From assembly GCA_016790075.1 (NCBI GenBank), contig JAEUPP010000067.1:1-51075 (forward strand): a stretch of 51,075 nt of DNA. The letters run 5' to 3'. Positions 1-8,799 of this stretch are shown here, piece after piece. The position numbers were made by a program, and so were the translations under genes. Positions within the stretch are counted from its first letter, which is position 1, and every line of letters begins with the position of its first letter. The notes under the pieces were generated by a model, which saw nothing but the letters and a program-made list of their open reading frames with translations, was not told the origin of the DNA and ran no database searches. This DNA is from Rhodanobacteraceae bacterium (GTDB taxonomy: Bacteria; Pseudomonadota; Gammaproteobacteria; Xanthomonadales; Rhodanobacteraceae).

Positions 1-196
1 CCAGGGGGTGTGGCGCGGCGCGCGGGGGCGCGGCGCGGCGGCGCCGGGCGGGGGGGCGGGCGGCGCCCCCCCGCACGGCAATCTCCACGATGTTTTCTGA
101 ATCGGGCCGTTCCTGGGCCGGCCACGCGAGTGCTGTGTTCGTTTCCGGCTGCGGGTGCGTTTGTATGCTCGCCATCCCGACTACGACCGGAGCACC
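1..196. other. GC-extreme contig end and leader region
   Basis: The first 80 or so bases are almost pure G and C with short GGCGC/GGGG iterations, quite unlike the rest of the window, which is GC-rich but complex. Open frames here have no codon structure or recognisable product. This may be a contig-end assembly or sequencing artefact. From about base 100 the composition becomes normal and leads into the first gene, whose GGAG ribosome site lies just before 197. Confidence 0.5.
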
Positions 197-1102
197 GTGA
201 TAAAGCCTGTTGCCGTTGTCAGCCGCCTGTCCGGGATTGCTGTTGTCGTAGCGGCGCTGTGTTGTGCGGACAGCGCACTCGCCGATACGGTGCGCGGCAG
301 CTGCAGCTACCGCGGTGTGACGTATACCTTCATCGACGCGGCTGTGGTCAAGGAACCCAACACCTTCGACGCGGCCAGGATCGAAACCGTGGTCGTACTG
401 ACGACCTATCCGATTGACAAGAATGCGTTGGCCGGGGCCGCGGAGAAAACCGATCTGATTGCCGAGCAGGGCTACATGATCGATGAGTCGCGCCGGCTGG
501 AACTGCGTCTGTCCGGGGGCAAGGCAGTAACCGTGAACTTCAATGGCGCGGGCAGCAGCGTGTCGCAGTCCGGTGGTGATATCGGCAAGCTCACTACCCA
601 GGTCAACGACGCCAAGCGCATGGCTGGCAGCTTTGTGCTGGAAGGCGACGACGATGTACGGTGCGATGTGGGTTTCGACCTCGCCTACGCGGCAACGACG
701 GCAGCCACTGCGGCCGCGAGTGCGGCTGGCAGCAAGGAGGCCGCGCCCAAAGGCAAGGCTTTGCCTGCTGGCGGAGGTGAAGCGGGCAAGGTGTTCCAGG
801 CCAATCTTGCGGCCATGCAAAAGGGCGATCTCGACGCCATGCTCGCGACGGTGACCAAGAAACAGGCGGACGAAATACGTGCACAAAGGAAAGATCCGCA
901 ATTTGGCGCAATGCTGGAAATGATGAAGGCGTTTGCACCCAAGAGCGCGGCCGTGACCGGCGGCCAGGATTTCGGCGACAGCGCCGAGCTGACGCTGGAC
1001 GCAGTCGATCAGTCGGGCGGCAAGTCCACGGGGACTGCGACGATGCGCAAGGAAGGCGGTGCATGGAAGGTTGAAAAGACGCGCATGAAGTCGGGCATCT
1101 GA
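197..1102 (+). CDS. Exported protein of unknown function
   Basis: A 301-residue protein. I chose the GTG at 197 because GGAG sits six bases upstream and the product then opens with a basic residue and a hydrophobic stretch ending SALA-DTV, a good type I signal peptide. An in-frame ATG at 155 would add 14 residues before the signal. The first half of the mature part contains paired cysteines (GSCSYRG near the start and DVRCDVGF near residue 160), suggesting a small disulphide-stabilised beta domain. An Ala-rich linker of about 25 residues follows. The C-terminal part, about 120 residues, is helical then ends in a beta hairpin with GGAWKVEKTRMKSG, reminiscent of NTF2/DUF4878-like lipoprotein tails, but I cannot name the family. 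Likely periplasmic; no operon partner. Confidence 0.75.
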   Translation: MIKPVAVVSRLSGIAVVVAALCCADSALADTVRGSCSYRGVTYTFIDAAVVKEPNTFDAARIETVVVLTTYPIDKNALAGAAEKTDLIAEQGYMIDESRRLELRLSGGKAVTVNFNGAGSSVSQSGGDIGKLTTQVNDAKRMAGSFVLEGDDDVRCDVGFDLAYAATTAATAAASAAGSKEAAPKGKALPAGGGEAGKVFQANLAAMQKGDLDAMLATVTKKQADEIRAQRKDPQFGAMLEMMKAFAPKSAAVTGGQDFGDSAELTLDAVDQSGGKSTGTATMRKEGGAWKVEKTRMKSGI

Positions 1103-1360
1103 GCGCCGGAAACGGCCATGGCCGCGTGTGAGCACGGTCGTTGTTGTTCACGAACGCAAACTCGGCCTTTGCAGAGTCAGGCAAGCGCTTCGCGCAGGTC
1201 CGGCAACCGGTTCCAAAAGGCTTCCAAGCAAGGCATTTGCTCATGCCGTCTGCGGTGCCAGCGGCCCTGGTCACGGTTCAGGCATTTAACCGGGCGTTAG
1301 CGCGAAGCCGCAGCTAAACCTGCACCATTGCGCGCTTTCCGCCGACAAGAGCTGCTGCTG

Positions 1361-2494
1361 ATGTCCGTTTCTCGCCTGATCGCTGTTGTGCTGGCTGCTT
1401 CGCCGGTTGCTGCATTTGCCCAAACCACCTTGCGCCTGAACTGGACGGCGACGGATGGTTCGCTCAAGACCTGCATGGTCACCACCGATGCGGCCGGCGT
1501 AAACCTGGATCCGGCGACGGGCAGGCTGCTTGCGAACGCGACCTTTGGCGCAGACTGCCCCACAGTGACCGCGCCGCCACCGGTAGGTGCACCGGTGATC
1601 ACGAATGGCCTTGACGCGAACGAACTGCCGTCCAGCAGCGTCGGCGGCGCGAAGCACACAGTAAGCTGGTCGGCCGACGCCGACACCTGCAGTTATTCGG
1701 CCAGCAGCCTGCCGGCTGCCGTTCCCGGCTGGCCCACAACGGGCAATGCCTGTAGCGATGCGGACAGCTGCCGCACTGCGCATAGCGTGCCGCTTACCCT
1801 GCCTGCTGTCGCTGGCAACTACGTGTTCGACCTGAGCTGCCGCCGTAACGGATCCAGCGAGGTCGCGACCTCGCGCCGCACAGTTGCGGTAACCGTGCCC
1901 CCGCCGCCGAGCGGATGCATCGCGCCCGCGGGGCTTACGCGCCTGGATACGGCCTATGTGGAATTCAACTACACGGTCAGCAATGGACGGGTTGCCAATG
2001 CCACGCGCTTTGAAGACATCTTCGGGTATGCCGAGGTTGATGCACCGCTGCGTGCGTTCCCGGGCACGGTGAATCTGAATCAGCGAGTGTTCCTGTCGCG
2101 CAACGGCTATGTCGCATTGCAGTTCACCGTGCCCGGCAATCTTGCGCTGAACACGGCGGGCGCGTTCCGCTTTGAGGAAACGCAGCCGCAGACCAGTCCC
2201 GCCCGCATGTCGATGACTATCAGCAAGTCCTGTGGCGATTTCAGCCCTACGGCGGCAGCGCCGCTGACCAACGCCTGTGTGCTCAACAATTCCACTGCGA
2301 ACGGCAATCTGCTCTGGGGCTATATGCCGGGCAATCCCATGATCTGTCAGCTGCAGCCCGGCGAGACGTATTTCCTCAACATCGTTCATGCCTCGCTCAA
2401 TGCGCCGCTGACCACGTATTGCCAGGGCTATTGCGGCAATACGATCCAGAACCAGAAGGTCACGCCGCTGCCGCTGTGGCCGTCGCAGCAGTAA
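1361..2494 (+). CDS. Exported cysteine-rich protein of unknown function
   Basis: A 377-residue protein starting at the ATG at 1361, which gives a clean signal peptide ending VAAFAQ. The upstream in-frame ATG at 1328 would bury the signal. The mature protein has a first beta-rich domain (LRLNWTATDGS...CMV), a proline linker (TAPPPVGAPV), an Ig-like segment with many cysteines (CSY, NACSDADSC, LSCRRNG), a second proline linker (VPPPPSG), and a C-terminal domain of about 190 residues with further cysteine pairs (SCGDF, NACVLN, MICQL, TYCQGYCGN). This reads as an extracellular or cell-surface protein built from disulphide-bonded beta domains. Homologous family not recognised. It stands alone between non-coding stretches, so context gives no role. 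Confidence 0.75.
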   Translation: MSVSRLIAVVLAASPVAAFAQTTLRLNWTATDGSLKTCMVTTDAAGVNLDPATGRLLANATFGADCPTVTAPPPVGAPVITNGLDANELPSSSVGGAKHTVSWSADADTCSYSASSLPAAVPGWPTTGNACSDADSCRTAHSVPLTLPAVAGNYVFDLSCRRNGSSEVATSRRTVAVTVPPPPSGCIAPAGLTRLDTAYVEFNYTVSNGRVANATRFEDIFGYAEVDAPLRAFPGTVNLNQRVFLSRNGYVALQFTVPGNLALNTAGAFRFEETQPQTSPARMSMTISKSCGDFSPTAAAPLTNACVLNNSTANGNLLWGYMPGNPMICQLQPGETYFLNIVHASLNAPLTTYCQGYCGNTIQNQKVTPLPLWPSQQ

Positions 2495-2811
2495 TCCGGC
2501 ATTGCAGGCAGGGCGCAGTCGGCGAAACCGCAGCATCGCCGTGTATCGGCGTTTGCGCAGTGCCCGGGAACCTAGCAACAAGCCGGAATTTCGTTTGGGA
2601 TAGTGGAGCCCGGTCGAGCCAGGGGGCACTCAGAACCTGCAGTTCCGGGCGTCCATCTTCACTTGGCCTGAGTCAAGGGAGCGCAAAGATCGGCTCCTGG
2701 CTGATCAGGCTTCGCTAACGTCCTCGTATTTCGCGATAGCGCTTTGCAGCCGCTACCATAATGCGATCGCGCGGCCGGCCGCGCTTCGCAATGCAGGGAC
2801 GGAACGCGACG
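2495..2811. other. Intergenic region without a recognisable gene
   Basis: Non-coding stretch between two plus-strand genes. The only structure seen is a weak hairpin at 2537-2551 (CGCCG, five-base loop, CGGCG) followed by TTTG, which could be a poor terminator for the exported protein upstream. No promoter with good hexamers was recognised. Confidence 0.4.
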
Positions 2812-4635
2812 ATGGACGTGGCGGCATCTGATGTCGGGCGCTGGCACCGGCGTGGCATCTGGCTGCTGCTCGCAGCGTTGATTGTGCTGCATCTGGTGCG
2901 TGTGCCCTATGCGGCGACGCATCTGGATTTCGCACGGGACGTGTTCGTTGCCTGGCGTTTTCTGCAGGGTGAAGAGGTGCCGCTGGCCGGCCCCGTGCTG
3001 GCCGGAACCATCCACCTGGGGCCGGTCTGGTACTGGCTGCTTGCGCTGTTGCTGGCGTTGACGCGCAGCTGGCTGGCGGTTGTATTTCTGCTCGGCTTGC
3101 TGTCGGCTGCGCAGATCGTGCTGGCGTTCCGGCTTGGCCGCGCAGCACATAGCGAACGCGCAGGACTGCTCTGGGCTGCGTTGCTGGCGCTGCCGTCCTG
3201 GTCGAATGTCGAGTGGATGCTGCCGCAGCACTATGTGCTTACCGCGCCACTCGCGCTGACGTTCCTGCTCTGTGCGACACATTATGTACAGCAGTGGCGT
3301 ACACGCTGGCTCGCAGGCATGGCCCTCGCCTTCGTGCTCGTGCTGCATGCGCATCCGAGCAGCGTTGGTCTGCTCTGCATCGCGCTGGGTGTAATCGCCC
3401 ATGCGGCCTGGAGGCGCGAACTGCGCTGGCGTGCGGCGCTCACTGCGGCTGCCGTCGCCTGCCTGCCGCTGCTGCCCTATCTGTGGTGGAGCATAGGCAA
3501 CGACTTTGCGGATTTTCGCGCGGGTGGCGCCTATCTGCTCGACGCACAGCGTACGGGCCAGGTCGCCGCCACGCTGCCGGTGCTGCAGGCCGCTACCCTC
3601 GGCGGTACGCACTACTGGTTGCAGGCTTGGCTCGCCGGGCCAGCGTGGATTGTTTCCACGATCCTGTTCGCGCTCGCCGCCGTATTTGCCATGGCGCTAC
3701 CAGGCTGGTGGCGGCTGGCGTGTCATCGCGATACACGCGTATTCATCGTGGCCGTTCTGTTTGGCGTGCTTGCGGTGGCGTTGACGACGGCATTGATTCG
3801 GCACCAGACCACGTACTACATGACGACCACGTTGCGCGTGGTTGCGCTGGGTGCGGTAGCGCTCGGTCTAGCCGCACTCGGTGCTGCCCTGTGGGCGCGC
3901 GCACTGCGCGCGAGCGTGATGACTTTGGCGCTGGTGCTCAATGCCTGCTGTGCGGTCGCGGCAGCGCGCTTCGTGGTGAATGGCAATTGGCCGTTCGACT
4001 TCCAGGCCCTGTTCGATGTGACCGGGCCCGCTGCTGAACCGGCGCCTCTGTTGCTGTTGCCGGCTTATGCAATGCGTGACAGTGGCGAGTTCCTTTGTGG
4101 ACAACGATCGGTCGCCGTGCACGGAGCCTATGCACGCCACCTGCTTTACGACTATGCGATAGAAATGCGCCTGGGCTGCGCACGCGCCGATGCGGCAGTC
4201 GGTGGCGATGACGCGACGCGAACGCACTGGCTGGGGCTGTCCCGCCAGATCAGCAAAACAGCCGGCCTGGTGCCTGAGCGGCGTGTCGGTTCACTCGCCC
4301 TGTTCCCGGTGCGCCGTGTGCTGGCCGGAGACACGTTTGCAGCGCCGGACAAGCCGATCTATCCCGTGCATCTGCCACGGGTGAATGCACAGGAGCAGCG
4401 CCGCTATCGTGTCGTGCTGGCTCCCGGCGAGCGTTTGGCAATTTCCACTATGGCGTTCTTTATACCTTCGCCCTCGGTGGAGATTGCCGCTGCGACGCGG
4501 CCAGTTCAGCTGCTCGGCTCCGATTCGGTGACTCGCCTCTATGCCTGTGCCGGGTGTGCTGCTGATGAGTCCGTCGAATTCGACTTGCGTGTGACCACGC
4601 CGCATTTCAGCGATACCGACATGGTGATTTTCTGA
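2812..4635 (+). CDS. GT-C fold membrane glycosyltransferase (GT39/ArnT-like)
   Basis: About 607 residues from the ATG at 2812 (GGAA seven bases upstream); in-frame ATGs at 2761 and 2791 are alternatives. The N-terminal 400 residues are a run of roughly ten to eleven hydrophobic segments. The first periplasmic loop carries an acidic residue (HLDFARDVF) followed by GEEVPLAGPVLAG and HLGPVWYWLLAL, the pattern seen in GT-C enzymes of the PMT/ArnT type that use polyprenyl-phosphate sugar donors. The C-terminal 200 residues are soluble, with cysteine pairs (FLCGQ, RLGCAR, YACAGCAADE), and probably form a periplasmic domain. It would transfer a sugar to lipid or protein outside the inner membrane; acceptor unknown. 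No biosynthetic genes for a donor lie nearby. Family call is by topology and loop motifs only. Confidence 0.65.
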   Translation: MDVAASDVGRWHRRGIWLLLAALIVLHLVRVPYAATHLDFARDVFVAWRFLQGEEVPLAGPVLAGTIHLGPVWYWLLALLLALTRSWLAVVFLLGLLSAAQIVLAFRLGRAAHSERAGLLWAALLALPSWSNVEWMLPQHYVLTAPLALTFLLCATHYVQQWRTRWLAGMALAFVLVLHAHPSSVGLLCIALGVIAHAAWRRELRWRAALTAAAVACLPLLPYLWWSIGNDFADFRAGGAYLLDAQRTGQVAATLPVLQAATLGGTHYWLQAWLAGPAWIVSTILFALAAVFAMALPGWWRLACHRDTRVFIVAVLFGVLAVALTTALIRHQTTYYMTTTLRVVALGAVALGLAALGAALWARALRASVMTLALVLNACCAVAAARFVVNGNWPFDFQALFDVTGPAAEPAPLLLLPAYAMRDSGEFLCGQRSVAVHGAYARHLLYDYAIEMRLGCARADAAVGGDDATRTHWLGLSRQISKTAGLVPERRVGSLALFPVRRVLAGDTFAAPDKPIYPVHLPRVNAQEQRRYRVVLAPGERLAISTMAFFIPSPSVEIAAATRPVQLLGSDSVTRLYACAGCAADESVEFDLRVTTPHFSDTDMVIF

Positions 4636-4678
4636 AGTGCCGATGTCGGAGGTCCGATGCGCGGCGGCGTGAGAAACA

Positions 4679-4699
4679 GAGCCGCCCGGCGGGCGGCTC
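4679..4699. terminator. Terminator hairpin between convergent genes
   Basis: Perfect 9-bp inverted repeat, GAGCCGCCC and GGGCGGCTC, with a three-base loop. Read on the minus strand it is followed by TGTTTCTC, a moderately U-rich tail, so it suits the end of the minus-strand gene at 4718-6376. It may also stop plus-strand transcripts from 2812-4635. Confidence 0.75.
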
Positions 4700-4717
4700 C
4701 GGAGTCAGCGGAGAAAA

Positions 4718-6376
4718 TCAGAGGCCGGTGGCGACGGTTTCTTCTTCGCAACGGCCAGTCGCAAGTGAGGCGGGGATTGCCACGGCGTCTGCGTTCTGTT
4801 TCGCCGCGATTTGCTGGGTCAGCTTGTCGAGGCGTTCCAGGCGCGACTCCAGTTCAGCGATGCGGCTGTCGCGTTCGGCCAGCTCTTTCTGCAGACCTTG
4901 CACCGCAGCGAGGGCAACACCCGAAGTGTCGAGTGGCGCAATGCGATCATCACGCTCGCCGAGGCCGAAGACCTTGTGGAAATCCTGCGCCATGGGCCCG
5001 ATATGGCGCACATCGTCCTTCTCGTACTTGAAGTTCCATTCGGTGATGTCGAGCTGGGCGATTTTCTGCAGCAGTGACTTGTGATCCAGCGTGCGGAAAT
5101 TTTCCTTGCTGTTGCGATCAGAGTTCTGCGTCAGCGTACCGGCGATAGTGACATTGCCGGTCGGGAATATCGTCATGGCGACCGTGGCCGAGCCGGCCGG
5201 CGTCATGCGGAAGTCTGCATCGTGCGCGTTCAGGCTCCACTCGTTGTTGGTATTGGTGTTCTTCAGACGCAGGCGGGTCGGGCCCTTGTTTTCCAGGCGC
5301 AGCAGGTCGCGGCCGGTTGCGGTCGCATTGTTCTCCTGCACCAGAACCTGCGTTGTCGTGCCGTCGCTGCCGACGACATTGAGCTTCACCGATGGCGAAG
5401 CCGTACCAACACCGACATTGCCTGATGCGGAAATGTCGACTGAACTCGTCGGTGCACCGGGGCGTATGCGGAAGGGCAGGCGGCTACCGCTGGTCACGTC
5501 GCGTACGAAGAAATTCGCTTCATTGCCGGCGACATCCCAGGTTTGAGCGCTGAAGCCGCCAGCCGCTGTCTGTTCCAGCCGCAGTGCTGGCGTATTGCTG
5601 GTGGACACGTGCAGGTCGAGTACCGGCGTGGAGGTACGGAAACCGACGCGGCCGGTGGAGTCGACGAAAATTGCGTTGGACGGTGCGCCGCCGGTCACGG
5701 TAAAGGGAATTGTCGTGGCGGTGACGTCTTCGATAGAGAACTTGTTCTGGCCGCCTGATGCGCTGTCGTTGGCGGTCAGCTGCCAGTCGGTCGATGGAAA
5801 GCCTGCGGCTGACGTGTCCTCGAACTTGATGCGCGTGTTGTTTTCCTTGAGGCGTATCGTGTCGAAGCCGAAGCTCTCGTTGTTGACACAGTCGAAACCT
5901 ACGCAGGTGCTGCCTTGCACGATGAGATCGTCAGCGATGACCTGATCGTTGGGCACGGGTGAGGCGTTCTGGCCGTTGTCCTGGCGTGCCGCGAACACGC
6001 TGTCGGCCAGTTGTGGAACACCGCCGCGGACGGAGAAGGCGCCTGATTCGCTGAGTTGCGGTGCCGCGTCGCGCGCGGTGTCGTTATCGCTGCGGCGGTA
6101 GGTATTGGCCTGTACGCCGACGATTTCGTAGCGGTACTCGCCGTCTGTCCAGCCGCCGGCTGGTGCGTCGACGCCGATGTTCGCGCCAGCGGCGAAAGTG
6201 CGCTCAAACAGAAAGCCGGCCGGGCCGGTTACGCGCAATTGGTAGGCGGGCGCACGCATCGCCGGAGCGAGAGCGACGCTGTTGCCAGTGGCAGCAAATG
6301 TCGATCCTGCCAACAAGCCGAGTGCGAGGCTCATTGCAACGGTGACGGCGTGCTGTCTGGAAACGAGTTTTTGCAT
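4718..6376 (-). CDS. Exported protein with C-terminal S74 intramolecular chaperone domain
   Basis: A 552-residue protein. The start at 6376 is preceded by GGGAG eight bases away and opens a signal peptide (MQKLVSRQ..., hydrophobic core, cleavage near STFA-AT). The middle part (about 150-415) contains repeated beta motifs such as VFVDSTGRVGF and VDISASGNVGVGTASPSVKLNV, typical of phage tail-fibre-like stalks and large surface proteins. From about residue 419 SDRNSKENFRTLD begins an S74 (endosialidase-type) chaperone domain, with ITEWNFKY, HIGPMAQDF and the SGVALAAVQGLQKEL helix. A heptad-rich helix (about 493-526) follows. S74 domains trimerise the stalk and then cleave themselves at the leading Ser. 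Expected product: a trimeric fibre-like exported protein. A hairpin follows the gene. Context shows no phage genes. Confidence 0.8.
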   Translation of the reverse strand: MQKLVSRQHAVTVAMSLALGLLAGSTFAATGNSVALAPAMRAPAYQLRVTGPAGFLFERTFAAGANIGVDAPAGGWTDGEYRYEIVGVQANTYRRSDNDTARDAAPQLSESGAFSVRGGVPQLADSVFAARQDNGQNASPVPNDQVIADDLIVQGSTCVGFDCVNNESFGFDTIRLKENNTRIKFEDTSAAGFPSTDWQLTANDSASGGQNKFSIEDVTATTIPFTVTGGAPSNAIFVDSTGRVGFRTSTPVLDLHVSTSNTPALRLEQTAAGGFSAQTWDVAGNEANFFVRDVTSGSRLPFRIRPGAPTSSVDISASGNVGVGTASPSVKLNVVGSDGTTTQVLVQENNATATGRDLLRLENKGPTRLRLKNTNTNNEWSLNAHDADFRMTPAGSATVAMTIFPTGNVTIAGTLTQNSDRNSKENFRTLDHKSLLQKIAQLDITEWNFKYEKDDVRHIGPMAQDFHKVFGLGERDDRIAPLDTSGVALAAVQGLQKELAERDSRIAELESRLERLDKLTQQIAAKQNADAVAIPASLATGRCEEETVATGL

Positions 6377-6665
6377 GGTGTTCTCCCGATCGGATGCGGT
6401 GCCGTTCGGCCAGCTTCGGGCCGGGGGCAGGCTCCGCCGACTTTCCCCTGTACACGTAGCTGCGCTTAGCGCAGTTTCGGTGTGGGTCCGATCATGCGCC
6501 AGCACCGTTACTAACGCACGCAAGAGTCCAAAGGGAATGCCGCCGTGGAATCAGGTCGGCACTGCCGGGTTCGGCGGGATCTGGTGTGGTCACCCTCGAA
6601 CAGGTACTGGCTGCGCTACTTCGGGGGGCGCCTCGCGCGCCCCCTTGCCGGGGTTGCCGATGGTT

Positions 6666-8639
6666 TCAGCTGGCTGCGTTCTGCCGTGACTCCGGCCACG
6701 CGAGTTTTTCTGCCTCATAGCGCGTGAGCAGGCGGTGCAGACGTTCGGCAACTCGGCAAATCTCGGCTTCGTCATGCGGCGCCGGCGGATTCTTGATCGG
6801 CGTGGGGAATTCCGCGTCCGTGACAAGCAGGTTCGTTGTTTCACAGCCATCGCCAGCGAGGTCGTAAAGCTCCCACTGGTCTGCCTGCGCGCCGGATGGG
6901 TCGAAGTAGCGGGTCAGCTTCCAGTCGCCGGAACGTACGCAGCGCACGTGATTTGGTTGGCGCACCGGGCCGGGCGCCAGGTCGGTCACGGGGCCGCTGT
7001 GAGGAATCCGGCTGTCACCCTGGCGTACCGTGTCGACTAGCTGCAGGAACACGGCGTATTCGCGTTCGGAATGCCATTGGTGTGGGTCGGCGGCATCTGC
7101 AAGTGGTTGCGTGATTTCATCGTCGCTGATGAACAGCACGCCTTCGCGCGGTGCGCCATCGGCATCGAATACGACATCGGTTTCGCCGCGGATCAGCGGT
7201 GCGAGATTGGCCCCGGCGAACGGGGGCACGGGGCGTGTCGCACGCAGTTCTGCGGCTATGCGTTCGATCTCGTGTGGTCCGATGTCGGCCAGTCCAAGCA
7301 AGGTCGGCACGATGTCGACATGGCTGGTCAGCGCGTCAATCTGGCGCATCGCCGGCAGTTTGTTGAAGCGCGCCGACTGCACCACGACCGGTACATGCAG
7401 CGCTTCCTGGTAGGCCGTGTGCCACTTCTCCATGAGGAAGGAATGCGCGGCGCCGTATTCGCCATGGTCGGCCATGAATACGACGATGGTGTCGTCGCGC
7501 AGGCCGCAGCTATCGAGCGTGGTCAGCACGCGATGAATATGCCCGTCCACGAGATGCTGCAGCCAGGCGTAGTACTGCAGGAACTTTTGCGCCGCGTCGT
7601 TCGGATCGGCCGTGAGCTGGAACGGTATGCCGCTGAGCAGCGCCGCAGTCGCGGGATCAATCCCGGCCTGCTCGCTGGCAGTCAGGCCAGTCTTGCTGGC
7701 CAGGGCCAGGCCCATCTTGTAGGAATAGTCGTACTGGCATTGTGGCTTGTTGCGGCGCAGGTCTTCACGTGTGGTCGGCGCGAGGTTGGCGTTGTCCTGG
7801 GGAAAACCCTGTGGGTTCAGGTCGAACCGCAAGCTGCCGGCCTGCGGCGGGTTCGAGAAGGTGCAAGCGGGCGGCACGGTCAGCGGCCCGGTCTTGGGGG
7901 CGGTGGGGTCCAGTCCGCGCGGTAGTGCGGGATAGGTCGCGATATCGTGTGGGTTGGTGAACGAAGCCACCGCAAGCCAGGGTTTCTGCTCAGCCGCGGG
8001 TGCCGGTGCGCGCGGCGCGGTCTGTTGCTGCTGCGCGAGCTTGCGGTTGTAGTCGAGCCCCAACGCCTGCCCGCGCAGGAAACCGCAGACCAGATCGGCA
8101 AAGCCGAAGTCGCGGTAGGCGCCGAGATTGTTGATGCTCGATCCATGGGGCTCGGGCCAGGACAGTTCCCAGTCGTCGAAGCCATAGACGCCGAGGCTGT
8201 GGTCCGGCGGATTGCTGACATGCCATTTGCCGAAGTAGTGCGTGCGGTAGCCGGCTCCGCGGAACCAGTGGCCCAGCGTTGGTATGCCGTCGGCGGCCAG
8301 CCACGGAAAACTTTCCGCATCGCCGTTCTTGAACAGGCCGTCGGTCTGGGTTACGCCAGTGCGGGTGCCGTACTGGCCGGTCATTACGGTGGCGCGGCTC
8401 GGCGTGCAGGCCGATGCCGCAATCGTATGCCGGCGCAGCACGACGGCGTTCTCGCGCAGGGCGCAGAGACCCGGAAACCAGCCGCGGTAGCTGGCGATAT
8501 CGGCATCGTCGCCCTGGAAACCGACAATGTTCTTCAGCGCTGGCGCGAATCCACCGCCGGGCCCGTAGGCGAAGCGGGGAAAGCGCAATTGGTCGACGAG
8601 AATAACGAGCAGGTTGGGACGCTTGGTCTGGCTGTTCAC
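6666..8639 (-). CDS. Sulfatase, Cys-type formylglycine-dependent
   Basis: A 657-residue protein of the class I sulfatase/alkaline phosphatase superfamily. I chose GTG at 8639 because AAGGGGG lies just upstream; in-frame ATGs farther out lack such a site. RPNLLVILVDQLRFPRF at the N-terminus supplies the first metal-binding Asp. ACTPSRATVMTGQYGTRTG holds the CxPSR signature, so C78 should be converted to formylglycine. FGKWHVSNPP and VVFMADHGEYGAAHSF carry the usual later metal and substrate residues. The protein is long for the family because of an insertion around residues 190-330. No signal peptide is visible, so it may be cytoplasmic or exported by another route. No formylglycine-generating enzyme lies in the window. 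Substrate unknown; it resembles DQLR-type enzymes such as choline sulfatase-like proteins. Confidence 0.88.
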   Translation of the reverse strand: MNSQTKRPNLLVILVDQLRFPRFAYGPGGGFAPALKNIVGFQGDDADIASYRGWFPGLCALRENAVVLRRHTIAASACTPSRATVMTGQYGTRTGVTQTDGLFKNGDAESFPWLAADGIPTLGHWFRGAGYRTHYFGKWHVSNPPDHSLGVYGFDDWELSWPEPHGSSINNLGAYRDFGFADLVCGFLRGQALGLDYNRKLAQQQQTAPRAPAPAAEQKPWLAVASFTNPHDIATYPALPRGLDPTAPKTGPLTVPPACTFSNPPQAGSLRFDLNPQGFPQDNANLAPTTREDLRRNKPQCQYDYSYKMGLALASKTGLTASEQAGIDPATAALLSGIPFQLTADPNDAAQKFLQYYAWLQHLVDGHIHRVLTTLDSCGLRDDTIVVFMADHGEYGAAHSFLMEKWHTAYQEALHVPVVVQSARFNKLPAMRQIDALTSHVDIVPTLLGLADIGPHEIERIAAELRATRPVPPFAGANLAPLIRGETDVVFDADGAPREGVLFISDDEITQPLADAADPHQWHSEREYAVFLQLVDTVRQGDSRIPHSGPVTDLAPGPVRQPNHVRCVRSGDWKLTRYFDPSGAQADQWELYDLAGDGCETTNLLVTDAEFPTPIKNPPAPHDEAEICRVAERLHRLLTRYEAEKLAWPESRQNAAS

Positions 8640-8712
8640 GAAACCCCCTTGTGGCATTGGTCGCATATGTGGCGATGATCCTATGTGCACATTGCCGGGC
8701 GAGTGTATGCCA

Positions 8713-8739
8713 GCGATCTGCCGTTTGCCGGCAGATCGC
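8713..8739. terminator. Hairpin downstream of the 8800-10257 gene
   Basis: Perfect 11-bp inverted repeat, GCGATCTGCCG and CGGCAGATCGC, with a five-base loop, between two minus-strand genes. It lies about 60 bases past the stop of the upstream gene. There is no clear U-tract on the minus strand, so it may act as an RNA-stabilising hairpin or a Rho-assisted end rather than a classical terminator. Confidence 0.5.
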
Positions 8740-8799
8740 GGGGGGAATCATTTGCTCAAGTCCTGATGCTGGCGGTCCTGCCCGATCCAGGGACGCTGC

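Noticed and set aside
1286-2629. 447-codon minus-strand frame opposite the cysteine-rich exported protein
   Set aside because: Low-complexity Arg-rich translation with no domain; explained by third-position GC bias of the opposite gene.
4718-6376. Prophage remnant suggested by the S74 domain
   Set aside because: No capsid, tail, integrase, lysis or packaging gene is present on either side, and the protein has its own Sec signal peptide.
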